Of a stretch of DNA of 10,489 nt, positions 1-8,900 are shown piece by piece (position 1 is the stretch's first letter; each line of letters starts with the position of its first letter). Source of the DNA: Clostridiales bacterium (GTDB lineage: Bacteria; Bacillota_A; Clostridia; Christensenellales; Borkfalkiaceae). Position numbers and translations under genes: made by a program. The notes beneath the pieces were generated by a model. The model was not told the origin of the DNA. It was given only the letters and a program-made list of their open reading frames with translations, and did not search any database. The DNA lies in assembly GCA_015055785.1 (NCBI GenBank), contig SVHQ01000046.1, positions 1-10,489 on the forward strand, read 5' to 3'.

Positions 1-1905
1 ATTGATAACGCCGTATTCGCCGTAAATACCCGTTTTCCAAATCAAGGTCGTTGCAATCCCTGGAATAATTCCTGGAATGAACAGCAGCGTTCTTGTCAAT
101 CCCGAATATTTTTTATTGCGCATGATCGTAAGGAAAAAGGCAAAAATAAGCGGTGGCAATAATGCAAATAAAACGTCAAAAAACAAGTAAATGAACATAT
201 TTCTAAACGCTTCACCTGCATATGGATTGGTAAAGATACTCTTATAATTCTCAAAATTATTCCAAATTCGTTCGGGATTGTCTCTCGTATAATTAAAGAA
301 GGAAGTGATAATCGAGCCAACCGCAGGATAATAACAGAACAAAATCAAGAATATCAGCGAAGCCAAAAGAATCGTATAAAGAATCCATTGCTTCTTCAAA
401 TCTTTAACGACGTCCACCATCCAACTAGCAAAACGTATATTCATTGTAAACACCAACGAAAGTACCGTTATCACCGCAGTCAAAACCAAAGAAACCGCGC
501 AAACGGTCAATACAACCGACGTTGTCTCCGCTTGCAACTGCTTGGAAATCTCTATTGACTTTAATAAAGAAGTACCCGATTGATAGTTTACCGTATCCGA
601 ATATAAATAATATACTTTTTCCGCCGAATGATCGTGGATAATAGAAGTAATATTATGGTTCAACTCTACGTCAAACAATTTTTCTTCCCCTCGCAAATCC
701 ACAAAAGAAACGGTGGGAATATTATCATAGGTGATATACGCTTTCCCTGTAACAGAATTATAATGCAATGCGCTAGACGTATTTACCGCTGGCGTACCTA
801 TAAGAGTTATCGGAAGCTGCAGAATAGAATCCTCTTCTATTACCATTCCAAAATCCTCAATATCATCTACGCCATATTTATAAATACCGTCGCCCGATAA
901 AGTATAAATCGTTCTCGTTTCTCCATCAATAGCAACCCCCGAAGACGTCCAGTTGTTCAAGAAATAACTAGCAACCTTCGATTCTGGGCAGTCCGCAAGC
1001 GCAAGTCGCACTTCGCCGCTATCGGGATCAAACGCCATCGCACCACAGCTTTCCAACGCATATGTATTTGCCTGCGTCTTCAAAGCCTGCTTATCAATAT
1101 CCGCTTCCGTTTGTCCTTCTTCCAGTCCATTCTTTGCGGTTTCATACAGCTCGTTATATTTTTCAGTATACGCGTCGTTCAATTTCAATCCGCAATCAAT
1201 CCCTTGCAGCGACGTATTGAACCGATAAAAACCACTGCGGTAAAAAATATACAAATATCCGTCGTACACGTCGAAGCATTGAATACTCAGCCCGCTTACA
1301 CAGCGAAGGGTAACGTATGAGCTTCTTGCAACGTTATAGATGATACCCGATGCTATCGCTGTTTGCATATTGTCTGCGGAATATTTGGTAATCAAATAAT
1401 AAGATGGATGCGTGATGACATAAATATTCCCTTCATCGTCTTCTGTCAAAGCGCAAAATTCCCCTGCAAGATTAGCATATCCGTCAATTTCCAAGCTGCC
1501 GTCTCTGGTCAAGCGGAAAAGCTTTTGTTCCGTCGTCGTAACCCAAATATAATCGGATTTAACGCTTGCGTTTACGTTTAAGATACCGCCCGCCTTAAAA
1601 TCCTCGCCATATTTTTTAGAAACAGCCGCTTTGAAATTAAATTCTTCCAAAAGGTTATTATCCGCATCCAAACAACTGATTTTTGAAGAAGTCGTGCTGA
1701 AATACCACTCGCCGTTCGTATCTACCGTGATTGCGGTAACACTGCTTCCGTCCGTCGTGGCGTAGACCTTATTTTTAGGCATCAATATGGCGCACACCAC
1801 CGTACCAATAAGCAGCAATACCGACAAACACAAGGAAACAAAAAACACTACGCGACTTCTTTTTCTCTTTTTAAGATAGTCGTTTAATTCTAATTGTTTA
1901 ACCAT
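1..1905 (-). CDS. Sugar ABC transporter permease with N-terminal membrane-anchored beta-propeller-like domain (partial, C-terminus off window)
   Basis: The minus-strand frame is open from ATG 1905 to the window edge (635 codons). Residues 1-18 are basic (KKRKRSR) and cytoplasmic; 19-42 form a membrane segment; about 45-455 is an extracytoplasmic beta-rich region with seven or eight blade-like units, e.g. VTAITVDTNGEWYFSTT (56-72) and SSGVAIDGETRTIYTLSGDG (321-340), plus a helical, charged insertion at about 245-285. Residues 461-487 form a second membrane segment. About 500-635 is a binding-protein-dependent permease domain of MalF/UgpA type: membrane segment 507-527, the usual loop NYKSIFTNPYAGEAFRNM (553-570), further membrane segments and LLFIPGIIPGIATTLIW (607-623). 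The topology (N-in, propeller out, permease N-in) is consistent. The EAA ATPase-contact loop lies beyond the window. It follows the binding-protein gene by 61 bases, so it is probably co-transcribed. ATG 1905 has a weak GAGAG ribosome site; an in-frame ATG at 1923 has none. The permease call is secure; the propeller fold is inferred from sequence texture. Confidence 0.88.
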   Translation of the reverse strand, partial: MVKQLELNDYLKKRKRSRVVFFVSLCLSVLLLIGTVVCAILMPKNKVYATTDGSSVTAITVDTNGEWYFSTTSSKISCLDADNNLLEEFNFKAAVSKKYGEDFKAGGILNVNASVKSDYIWVTTTEQKLFRLTRDGSLEIDGYANLAGEFCALTEDDEGNIYVITHPSYYLITKYSADNMQTAIASGIIYNVARSSYVTLRCVSGLSIQCFDVYDGYLYIFYRSGFYRFNTSLQGIDCGLKLNDAYTEKYNELYETAKNGLEEGQTEADIDKQALKTQANTYALESCGAMAFDPDSGEVRLALADCPESKVASYFLNNWTSSGVAIDGETRTIYTLSGDGIYKYGVDDIEDFGMVIEEDSILQLPITLIGTPAVNTSSALHYNSVTGKAYITYDNIPTVSFVDLRGEEKLFDVELNHNITSIIHDHSAEKVYYLYSDTVNYQSGTSLLKSIEISKQLQAETTSVVLTVCAVSLVLTAVITVLSLVFTMNIRFASWMVDVVKDLKKQWILYTILLASLIFLILFCYYPAVGSIITSFFNYTRDNPERIWNNFENYKSIFTNPYAGEAFRNMFIYLFFDVLFALLPPLIFAFFLTIMRNKKYSGLTRTLLFIPGIIPGIATTLIWKTGIYGEYGVIN

Positions 1906-1928
1906 AGCTCTCTCTTTTTTCATTATTC

Positions 1929-1950
1929 AAAGAAGAGTTTTCTCTTCTTT
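1929..1950 (-). other. Stem-loop between binding-protein and permease genes
   Basis: The arms AAAGAAGAG and CTCTTCTTT pair perfectly (9 bp) around a four-base loop. The hairpin lies 17 bases after the binding-protein stop and upstream of the permease start. No T-run follows on either strand, so it is unlikely to be a full intrinsic terminator. In sugar ABC operons such hairpins often protect the 3' end of the binding-protein message or partly attenuate readthrough, giving more binding protein than permease. That role here is inferred. Confidence 0.5.
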
Positions 1951-1966
1951 ATAAAGCTTGCCTAAT

Positions 1967-3700
1967 TCACATATTCTTCAAGGCTTCGTGGTCCACCTGT
2001 CCATCAGGTAAATTAGGGAATAAATAGCATTTTTCATGCCAATCATGCAAAATCGCAACCTTAGGGAAGGAAGATTTCAAAACGTCGAACCAATCTGTGG
2101 AGAACTGTTCCAAAGAAATTGCATCCGAACCCGTACCCACTAAATATTTCGTCCAATAGGTAAATGCCGCATCCGACGCAGTATCATCGGTGTCCATACC
2201 TCTAATCATCCAACCGAGATATCTATTGGAGTCGGAAAGTCCAGAGAAAGACACCTTATCATTCTTGAAGAAGTTTTCCCATTGACTAGGAACTTTAATA
2301 AGATCGTTTCTAACAGTCGTAAGCCCTTGCGGTGCAAAGTTAGGATTGCTAGACAATGCGTTATAATAAATCGTCTGCCCATAAGGCGACATAACGAATT
2401 TCAAGAAGTCAAGATTGAGTTTGTTTTGATCTGCGCCATGCTTTACAAGAGAGAGATAACCGCCGTTACCACCTACGTCACGCGTAAGCGTTCCTGCAGG
2501 AACAAAATCATTTTCCATGGTAGGATAATCGAATAAACCTGCTTTGAAATTATCTTTTTCTGCATTGCCGAACAAAATTCCAGAACCAACGAAATCAAGC
2601 ATGATCTGAGGATCGGTTGCCCTTGTTTGCGTCAAGAAAGCGTCACGCATATTGTCAAAGGACGTGGTTGCTGCCGCCTTATTAAGATAGGGCTTCATCT
2701 GTCCCAACTTCGACAGGAAATCCTTGAATTTTGCACTGGTCGGTCCCACATAGCCAAGGGGCGAATCCGTATCCAAAATCGTGGAAAGCAACTTGTTAAA
2801 GCTGAGATTGAATTTTACGTTATTTTCTGGATTAGGCACGGTAAGATCCACTTCATATTCTTCGTTTGTGGAAATCTTATCATATTCATTTCTGTAATAA
2901 TAATCCCCATAAACACGAAGAAGCCAAGTAAATTGAGAACTCTTTACAGAATCTTCATCCAAGGAAATCCCCAAAGGCGACGTATAGCCAAGATCTACAA
3001 GATAACCGCAAAGATCGATGACATCCTGCCACGTCTTAGGATATGCCTCTTGTCCGTCTGCATTACGATAACCTGCGTCATATGCTTTTTCCAACGCAAC
3101 TTCGTTGATGAACCACCCAGTATTAAGATTGATGCTGTTCATGATAAAGCAGTCGGTATTTTGTCCCGATTTATCGGTAATATACGCGTCTTCGCTCAAA
3201 ACTTCCGTCCAGGTTACGTTGCCTGCATAAGCATTTTTTCCATAAACAGCCGCCTGCATATTATAGAAACGGGAATTCCAAAGTTCCGCGTTAATTACGT
3301 TGCCCTGTACAATATCCCATTCGGTATTCGTATCGGCAATTTCTTGCGTTGCTTTTTCCGTGTAGGTTGCCGCGGAGTAATTGGAAATCAAAGAAACAGC
3401 CACCGCATTACTATGCAGACGCATATACTCGTTTGCAAGAGCTTGCCAGCCTGCCAACGTATCGTCAAACACAATCGCGATATCAATAGCACCTTCCATC
3501 TGAGAAATCTTATCTTTCTTGGGAAGGTAGTCCGCATTCAACCCTTCCAACGTCAAAAGATCTGCCGTAATGCAACCTTCCGCACTGGGTTGGCCACTGT
3601 TTTGTGAATTGCTGGCACTATTCCCCGACGTATCACAGCCTGCAAACAACGTAGTAGCAGACATTGTAAGTGCCAAAATCATGGTTGTAAGTTTTTTCAT
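1967..3700 (-). CDS. Carbohydrate ABC transporter substrate-binding lipoprotein (extracellular solute-binding protein family 1)
   Basis: The 577-residue protein captures a sugar outside the membrane and delivers it to the ABC permease. The signal peptide MKKLTTMILALTMSATTLFA ends in a lipobox, LFAGC, with the lipidated cysteine at residue 22. A Ser/Asn/Gly-rich linker follows (about 24-40). The mature part shows family-1 binding-protein marks: NTGWFINEVALEKAYDAG (193-210), a KTWQDVIDLCGYL helix (222-234), and the C-lobe segment GGYLSLVKHGADQNKLNLDF (413-432) followed by KFVMSPYGQTIYYNA. At 577 residues it is longer than a typical CUT1 binding protein (about 420-450); the extra length is mainly C-terminal. 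AAAAGGAG lies 9 bases before the ATG, supporting the start. It lies 45 bases after the GH42 stop and upstream of the permease, so one operon is likely. The sugar bound cannot be read from sequence; a galactose-containing oligosaccharide is inferred from the neighbouring GH42 gene. Confidence 0.93.
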   Translation of the reverse strand: MKKLTTMILALTMSATTLFAGCDTSGNSASNSQNSGQPSAEGCITADLLTLEGLNADYLPKKDKISQMEGAIDIAIVFDDTLAGWQALANEYMRLHSNAVAVSLISNYSAATYTEKATQEIADTNTEWDIVQGNVINAELWNSRFYNMQAAVYGKNAYAGNVTWTEVLSEDAYITDKSGQNTDCFIMNSINLNTGWFINEVALEKAYDAGYRNADGQEAYPKTWQDVIDLCGYLVDLGYTSPLGISLDEDSVKSSQFTWLLRVYGDYYYRNEYDKISTNEEYEVDLTVPNPENNVKFNLSFNKLLSTILDTDSPLGYVGPTSAKFKDFLSKLGQMKPYLNKAAATTSFDNMRDAFLTQTRATDPQIMLDFVGSGILFGNAEKDNFKAGLFDYPTMENDFVPAGTLTRDVGGNGGYLSLVKHGADQNKLNLDFLKFVMSPYGQTIYYNALSSNPNFAPQGLTTVRNDLIKVPSQWENFFKNDKVSFSGLSDSNRYLGWMIRGMDTDDTASDAAFTYWTKYLVGTGSDAISLEQFSTDWFDVLKSSFPKVAILHDWHEKCYLFPNLPDGQVDHEALKNM

Positions 3701-3709
3701 AATAATTTT

Positions 3710-3717
3710 CTCCTTTT
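3710..3717 (-). promoter_or_regulatory. Ribosome binding site of the binding-protein gene
   Basis: AAAAGGAG on the minus strand, 9 bases before ATG 3700. It is a strong Gram-positive-type site and fixes the lipoprotein start. Confidence 0.8.
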
Positions 3718-3745
3718 AATTTTTTTATGAATATAATGGTTATTG

Positions 3746-5782
3746 TTACGCTTTGATAATCAATCGCGTTGTCCCTTTCGGCTGTATAGAAACAAGATTT
3801 TCTGTCGTATTTTCAGAGCACCAAACGATTTCTTCTTCTATTTCCACCGTTTTAAGCTCGTCTGTCGCATTTTGCAGAATAATCATCTGTCTATCCCCGT
3901 TTACAAGGCGTTTTTCATATAACCCGCCCATTACGTTCGAATATTTATAACTGCTGACACATGCTTCGTTCAATATATCCCCGACGATCTCCGTCCAAAT
4001 TTCCGCGCCGTCCATATAATATCCGTAACCGACCGAAAAACCAAAGAAATAGAATTTTCCTTTCCCGTATTCGATTTTTCTTAACGCAGGCGTTCCGTCG
4101 TCAAAGACAGCTAAAACTTCCCCGTCGTCCGTGAGATATTGCGTCTTGAACGGTCTGGCTGCACCCGTCTTGCCTTTATAGGAAACCGTTGCCCCAGAAT
4201 TGAGCTTCCTATGGCGCATTCTTGCATTTAACACGGGCTTGAAATCAACGTCGTAGGGTTGCATCCACGTGTTGGTTGTACGAAGCCCAAAGCCTTCGTC
4301 CGCAATCACCGTACCGCCCTCTTTGATAAAGCTTTCCAAGGCCGCCTTGATTTCAGGCTGAATCATGCAATAGTACGGAAAATACAGCACTTTATACTCG
4401 CTGAATCTATGATAATCCTTCGCACCAAGATAATCGACTTTGCGATTACTGTTTCTCACCAATCTATACATACCAGCATGTGCATTTCTATAATGGAACT
4501 GGGGATTGCACCAGTCAAAAGTGTAATCCGCGCCACAACTGTCCTCGATTGTGGACATTAGCAAGCAATCGAAGTCAAATACGATCGCCATATCCGCTTT
4601 TTCAGCCTCGCACCCCGATAAAAAGTTCTTTTGCTCCTTTAACGCCGCCCCAAAGTCTCTTACGGTAAAGGCAACTTCTCTTGGCTTACCGTCCATATAC
4701 ATAATCCCCGAGCAATCGGATTCAAAACCAACCCGCTCCGATCTGTATTGCCAGTAAACCATGCCCTTTGCGCCCGCGCCGAGCGCGCTGTATAATTTGA
4801 ACTCCATATCAAAAGGAGTATCATATTTGATAAACGTACCCAGACTTGGATAAATCTCATGGAAAAAATAATTTTTATCCACTGCGCGCAGGAAATCCCC
4901 AAGCATTTGGATATCCAACCTTGCTTCGGGCGTTTGCATTAAGGTGTCGCAAGGAATGGACGTTCCCCAGAAATCTACCGCATCGCGCGCCGTGAAATCG
5001 TCGCACATATCCGTTAAACTGAGTTGGAAGCCAGAAGTAAAACCAACGTGCGACATAATCGGGCGCGTTTTGTCATACTTTCGAATACCGTCGTAAACAA
5101 AGCGGAGCATATCGTAAATGCTTTTGCCTGCCTTGTATTTCTTAAACTCGAAAATATCCCAATAGCCGTGCGACATCGCAGGAAGATTTATCGTTTCAAA
5201 CGACTCCTCCGTTGCGCCGTAATTTTTATTTAACCTTTCAATCGTCCCGAATTTATCTTTAAGATACGAGCCAAAGTTCTTTCTGCAATGCTGACAGAAA
5301 CATTCTTCTATCGGACGGTTTCTCGGCTCGTTCCAAACGTTCCAAAGGATAATGCAGTCACATTTATAATATCTTTCCACAACCTTATCAACGAATTTTT
5401 GAGCGGCTGCTTTGACCATAGGATTTTCAAAACAAGGTTTCCAACCGCCATAAAACGCCCCGTGGTATCCGCCTCTTAATCGCTCCCCCTTCGGACCGAT
5501 ACGAACGCCGTCATATTTATCGAAAACGTACTGAGGCGCGCATTCAAGCAAGAATTTCATCATGACCTTGCGTCCGTTTTTCTCGGCAAGCTCTATCAGC
5601 TTATCTACGTCCGAAAAATCATACTCCCCTTCTACCCGCTCGTTATTGCGCCAGTTAATTCTAATCTGTAAGGCGTCCAGGTTATAATCTTTTAAGTTTT
5701 GAATATCACCTTCCCACTCTTCTTCAAGCGGCGTCGGGGAGCGATAGTACTGCGTACCGTGAATAATTTCTTCAAACAACAT
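3746..5782 (-). CDS. GH42 beta-galactosidase (cytoplasmic)
   Basis: The enzyme hydrolyses terminal non-reducing beta-D-galactose; some GH42 members prefer alpha-L-arabinopyranose. ATG 5782 gives 678 residues, typical of GH42. It is preferred over an in-frame GTG at 5827 because AGGAG sits 8 bases upstream and because the GTG falls at the predicted transcription start. Numbering from the GTG (subtract 15 for the ATG): TIM-barrel catalytic domain about 20-390, acid/base Glu167 in WNVWNEPRNRP, probable nucleophile Glu324 in YFFHEIYPS, and substrate-site segment MVYWQYRSERVGFES (356-370). Cysteines 132, 176, 178 and 181 match the spacing of the zinc cluster known in Thermus A4 beta-galactosidase. 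The GH42 middle (trimerisation) domain follows, with SEYKVLYFPYYCMIQPE (476-492) and IKEGGTVIADEGFG (501-514). The last ~70 residues form the small beta C-domain. There is no signal peptide, so it acts on imported oligosaccharides. It is first in the operon with the transporter genes. Confidence 0.94.
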   Translation of the reverse strand: MLFEEIIHGTQYYRSPTPLEEEWEGDIQNLKDYNLDALQIRINWRNNERVEGEYDFSDVDKLIELAEKNGRKVMMKFLLECAPQYVFDKYDGVRIGPKGERLRGGYHGAFYGGWKPCFENPMVKAAAQKFVDKVVERYYKCDCIILWNVWNEPRNRPIEECFCQHCRKNFGSYLKDKFGTIERLNKNYGATEESFETINLPAMSHGYWDIFEFKKYKAGKSIYDMLRFVYDGIRKYDKTRPIMSHVGFTSGFQLSLTDMCDDFTARDAVDFWGTSIPCDTLMQTPEARLDIQMLGDFLRAVDKNYFFHEIYPSLGTFIKYDTPFDMEFKLYSALGAGAKGMVYWQYRSERVGFESDCSGIMYMDGKPREVAFTVRDFGAALKEQKNFLSGCEAEKADMAIVFDFDCLLMSTIEDSCGADYTFDWCNPQFHYRNAHAGMYRLVRNSNRKVDYLGAKDYHRFSEYKVLYFPYYCMIQPEIKAALESFIKEGGTVIADEGFGLRTTNTWMQPYDVDFKPVLNARMRHRKLNSGATVSYKGKTGAARPFKTQYLTDDGEVLAVFDDGTPALRKIEYGKGKFYFFGFSVGYGYYMDGAEIWTEIVGDILNEACVSSYKYSNVMGGLYEKRLVNGDRQMIILQNATDELKTVEIEEEIVWCSENTTENLVSIQPKGTTRLIIKA

Positions 5783-5790
5783 ACTCTTTT

Positions 5791-5795
5791 CTCCT
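5791..5795 (-). promoter_or_regulatory. Ribosome binding site deciding the GH42 start
   Basis: AGGAG on the minus strand, 8 bases before ATG 5782. The alternative GTG at 5827 has no such site. This places the true start 15 codons inside the longest open frame. Confidence 0.8.
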
Positions 5796-5803
5796 ATATG
5801 GGC

Positions 5804-5822
5804 GATACGATATAATCGTATC
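5804..5822 (-). promoter_or_regulatory. Perfect 8-3-8 palindrome, candidate repressor operator
   Basis: GATACGAT and ATCGTATC are perfect inverted arms around a three-base centre. The site begins a few bases after the transcription start predicted from the promoter at 5832-5859 and ends before the ribosome site. A bound dimeric regulator would block initiation or early elongation. A hairpin in the leader RNA is also possible, but no T-run follows. The regulator family is not identifiable; the centre is not the CG step usual in LacI-type sites. Confidence 0.6.
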
Positions 5823-5831
5823 TTCACTACT

Positions 5832-5859
5832 ATTTTACCACGAATTTTTAAACCGTCAA
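5832..5859 (-). promoter_or_regulatory. Sigma-A-type promoter of the GH42-transporter operon
   Basis: On the minus strand, TTGACG (5854-5859) and TAAAAT (5832-5837) are separated by 16 bases of AT-rich DNA. Each box is one mismatch from the TTGACA/TATAAT consensus. The predicted start is near 5825, about 43 bases before ATG 5782. The position just after the upstream gene's terminator and before the palindrome fits a dedicated, regulated promoter. Confidence 0.72.
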
Positions 5860-5905
5860 CCGCAAAAAGTCATATATATGTGTCATTTTTCCTTATTTTT
5901 ATAGG

Positions 5906-5941
5906 AAAAAGCCGTCTACATTTCCTGCAAACGGCTTTTTT
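5906..5941 (-). terminator. Intrinsic terminator after the large surface-protein gene, probably bidirectional
   Basis: On the minus strand, GCCGTTTGCA and TGTAGACGGC form a 10-bp stem (with G-T wobbles) around a GGAAA loop, followed by TTTTT. It starts about 25 bases after the stop at 5965. The opposite strand also ends the stem with TTTTTT, so it can stop transcription both ways. It separates the surface-protein transcript from the GH42 operon. Confidence 0.85.
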
Positions 5942-5964
5942 GTTATATTTTTACACCATTGATG

Positions 5965-8900
5965 TTATTTATCGTTTCGATCCCAAGCATCAAATCCTTC
6001 GTTTCTCAAAGAACCTGCTTGTTCAAGAGCTTGGAAGGTGCTGCGCATATTGGAAATCGTATCCACTGCAACCACGTAAGAATATGTCAAAGGCACATAG
6101 TTTTCCATCTTAAACGCAATCGAAGGCGCGGTATAGCTAGTATTTTGAACGTAACAGCTCATATATTCGTATTCGACTGGATCCATATTGGAAAGCAAGT
6201 CTTTTTTATGAAGCTGATTGCAATAGTTGCTCGACGTTACGTTTGCATTTCTATTAAGCTGGTAAATCATTTTCGTTGTCGATTGCCCGCTTTCCCCAAA
6301 CGCCGTAGTCGTAGCCGCGCGCCCAGACGTAAACATTGCCGTGTTGGGAATATACACCCCTACGCCAATCGAATCCATCGTACCGCCCGTAGCCCACGCA
6401 AACCAATTTTCATGATTTCCGTAAGGAAGCGTCGTATTTGCGCCGTTCCCTTGATGTACGGGAGCGTAATCGCTGAGCGAAGGATCAGACCAAGTACCTA
6501 CTTGATTGTTAAAAGTAAGGTCGCCCGTCCAAGCCTGCGCCTTATCCGTGCTAAGGTTGCTGACGTAATAATTCATCGGCTGAGAAAGATATACCGCGGG
6601 AAGCTCGTTAGTATGATAGCCGCCCAAATCATTATAACCCGTCCATTCGACAAAGTTATTATCTACGCGGAGAGTTCCGTCCGCATTCAATCTGTACCAG
6701 TTTTCCATATAGGATTTGGTGGTGACGTTGTTCTGCGCCCAATCCAAAGGACGGCATTTTACGTAGAGATAATAATCGGTCGTATTGATCTCGTAATCGA
6801 TAATTTGGCTGGTGTTGTTGTACTGATCGCCTGCCTGTACAGGATTGTAAGGCCAAGGTTTTTCATAACCTTTCGCACCGTATTGCGCCTTCGTATATTC
6901 GCTTTCCGCAACGTCAGCATAATACGCCTGCTGAATTTGACGGCCAACGTCATAGTTATTGATAAGATTTACGCCGTTACCGCCAAGAGATTTAGGCAAG
7001 CTGTCTGCGCCCGTACGGTAAACGGTGTCTGCGTTTGCGCTGTCCGTACCAATCTCGATTCTGCCGTATTTGCTACCAAACCAAGAACTGCTCTCATCTT
7101 TGGAATATTCAGCAAGCCCAGATTTTGCAAGATAGGTAAGCGCGCCGCCAAGACCTAAATGCGCCCCAACCGTGATATTGCTGCCGTCGGCTAAGTATCT
7201 CGTAAGGTATTGCTGTAATTCGGTATCGTAAATACGTCGGTCCTGCGCAGCAACCGTAGTGATTTGATCCGCCGCCGTCGTACCCTGCGTACCTACGTTT
7301 TTAAAGCTGATGGAATGAAGATATACAGCCGTGGGAGATATACCGTAGCCTGCACCGTTAGAACGAAAAACGTCCAAGAACTGCTTATACGTACTGTCTT
7401 TATGGAACAGATAAACGTCTTCGTTAACCGTGATAGAACCGCTCTCATTGGAATAAGTCAAGGTTGCAATCATATCGACAGCCAAACTATAGTCGAACTG
7501 AATATACGCACCCGACAAAGGCTCGCTATTGTCCAACGTTACAGTCGTCGTCGCACCTGCGTCAAGATTACCTATGGCAGCATTGATCTCCGCCATTTTT
7601 TCTGCGCTGATAGCACTCTTCGGTGCGTTGACAAGATATACCGTTAAGAAATTACGCTGCGCTGCGGTATAAGGCGAATAATTGCCGTCTTCTTCCACCA
7701 ATTCGGAATATTTGTCGGTCTGAGTGGCGTTTCTGTCCGCAATCGCCGCCTTTGCTACGTATTCTGCCGTACGCGCATACGAAGTAAGATAGGGCGCGTA
7801 GAAATATTTCACTGAATCATCCGCATACGTGATTTGAATATACCCGATCCCCGAGAACTTTCTCGCAAGGTTGGTTTCATTCAAATTGACGATAGAGCCA
7901 TAATACGAAGAATATTCCGCTCCCTCGTATATCCAACCCGTGGAAGGGATATCCAAATACGCACAATTCGCCTCCAACCATGCGTGGGTAAAATCACCGC
8001 CGAAGAGGTAATCGGTAGGTACAATCAACGTACCGTACGCAACAGACTTATAAACATCGTTCTCAATTCCTTGGTTCAACGCGTCAAGTTGTGCTTTGGA
8101 AACGTGGGTGGTAAAACGGATACCACTGGTTTCATATCCCGTGATATTGCCCTCCCCGTCGTACGTAGCGCTCTTTGCTACTCTTACCGAGGCGCCCTTT
8201 TCCATCCAAAGATCCAAAGTTTCCAATTCACTCGCTTCGACAAACTTACCACTCTCAGCATCGAACATAAACGTGGTAGCTACCGTATTGATAAGGCGGT
8301 AATCATAGTCAGTGTTATTTGCAATGAATTTCTGATAGGAAGGGAATTGCGTATTTGCCGCAATCAAAACCGAAGTAATTTCGCTCATCGTACCGCTATG
8401 AGGGACACGAATCGCAAACGAATACGTGTAACCGTAGTTAGGCGTATAATAATGGTTTAACAAAGGCTCCACGCTTCCTGCGCCATTATTCGCCGCAAGG
8501 ATTTGGGCAAACGTAGCCTCCGCTACCGTTTCTGCGCCAAGATAAATCGTACCCTTTAAGGTAATATTGTCAAAGAATTTGATTGCTGCCAATTCAGCAT
8601 ATTCAATACCAGCAACGTTCGTCGCATCGGAAAAAGCAGGATAATCCGAACCTTCCACATTGAAGATAAGGAAGTTTGCCGTATCCGCTACCAAACCGTA
8701 CGCAACATCCGTTACTGTAATACAGCTTTCAGCCAAGTAGTTTACGTTTATAATCGTACCGTCGTGATATACGATAAATTCTACGTCTTCCGAAACGGTA
8801 TAACAGGTCTTAGCCGTACCGTTTACGTAAGCGAGCGAAGGGAATTGCGCACCTTGTCTAACAACGATGCGGTTGAAATCATCCAAGCTATCCGCTGCTC

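Noticed and set aside
1921..1923. In-frame ATG at 1923 as permease start
   Set aside because: No ribosome site precedes it and the hairpin sits right upstream. ATG 1905 has at least a weak GAGAG site. The choice changes only six residues.
2627..3607. 326-codon open frame on the plus strand
   Set aside because: It lies wholly antisense to the clear binding-lipoprotein gene, shows no family features and has no ribosome site.
3701..3745. Possible promoter between GH42 and the binding-protein gene
   Set aside because: A TATATT-like -10 can be picked out, but no convincing -35 lies at the right distance. The 45-base gap is AT-rich, so this is expected by chance.
5783..5827. GTG start at 5827 for the GH42 enzyme
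   Set aside because: It has no ribosome site, lies at the predicted transcription start, and its 15 codons run through the palindrome. ATG 5782 has AGGAG at good spacing and begins where GH42 homology begins.
5959..7158. 399-codon open frame on the plus strand
   Set aside because: It is antisense to the large surface-protein gene and rich in Arg/Ile/Val with no recognisable domain. It also crosses the terminator-side end of the real gene. It is a shadow frame.
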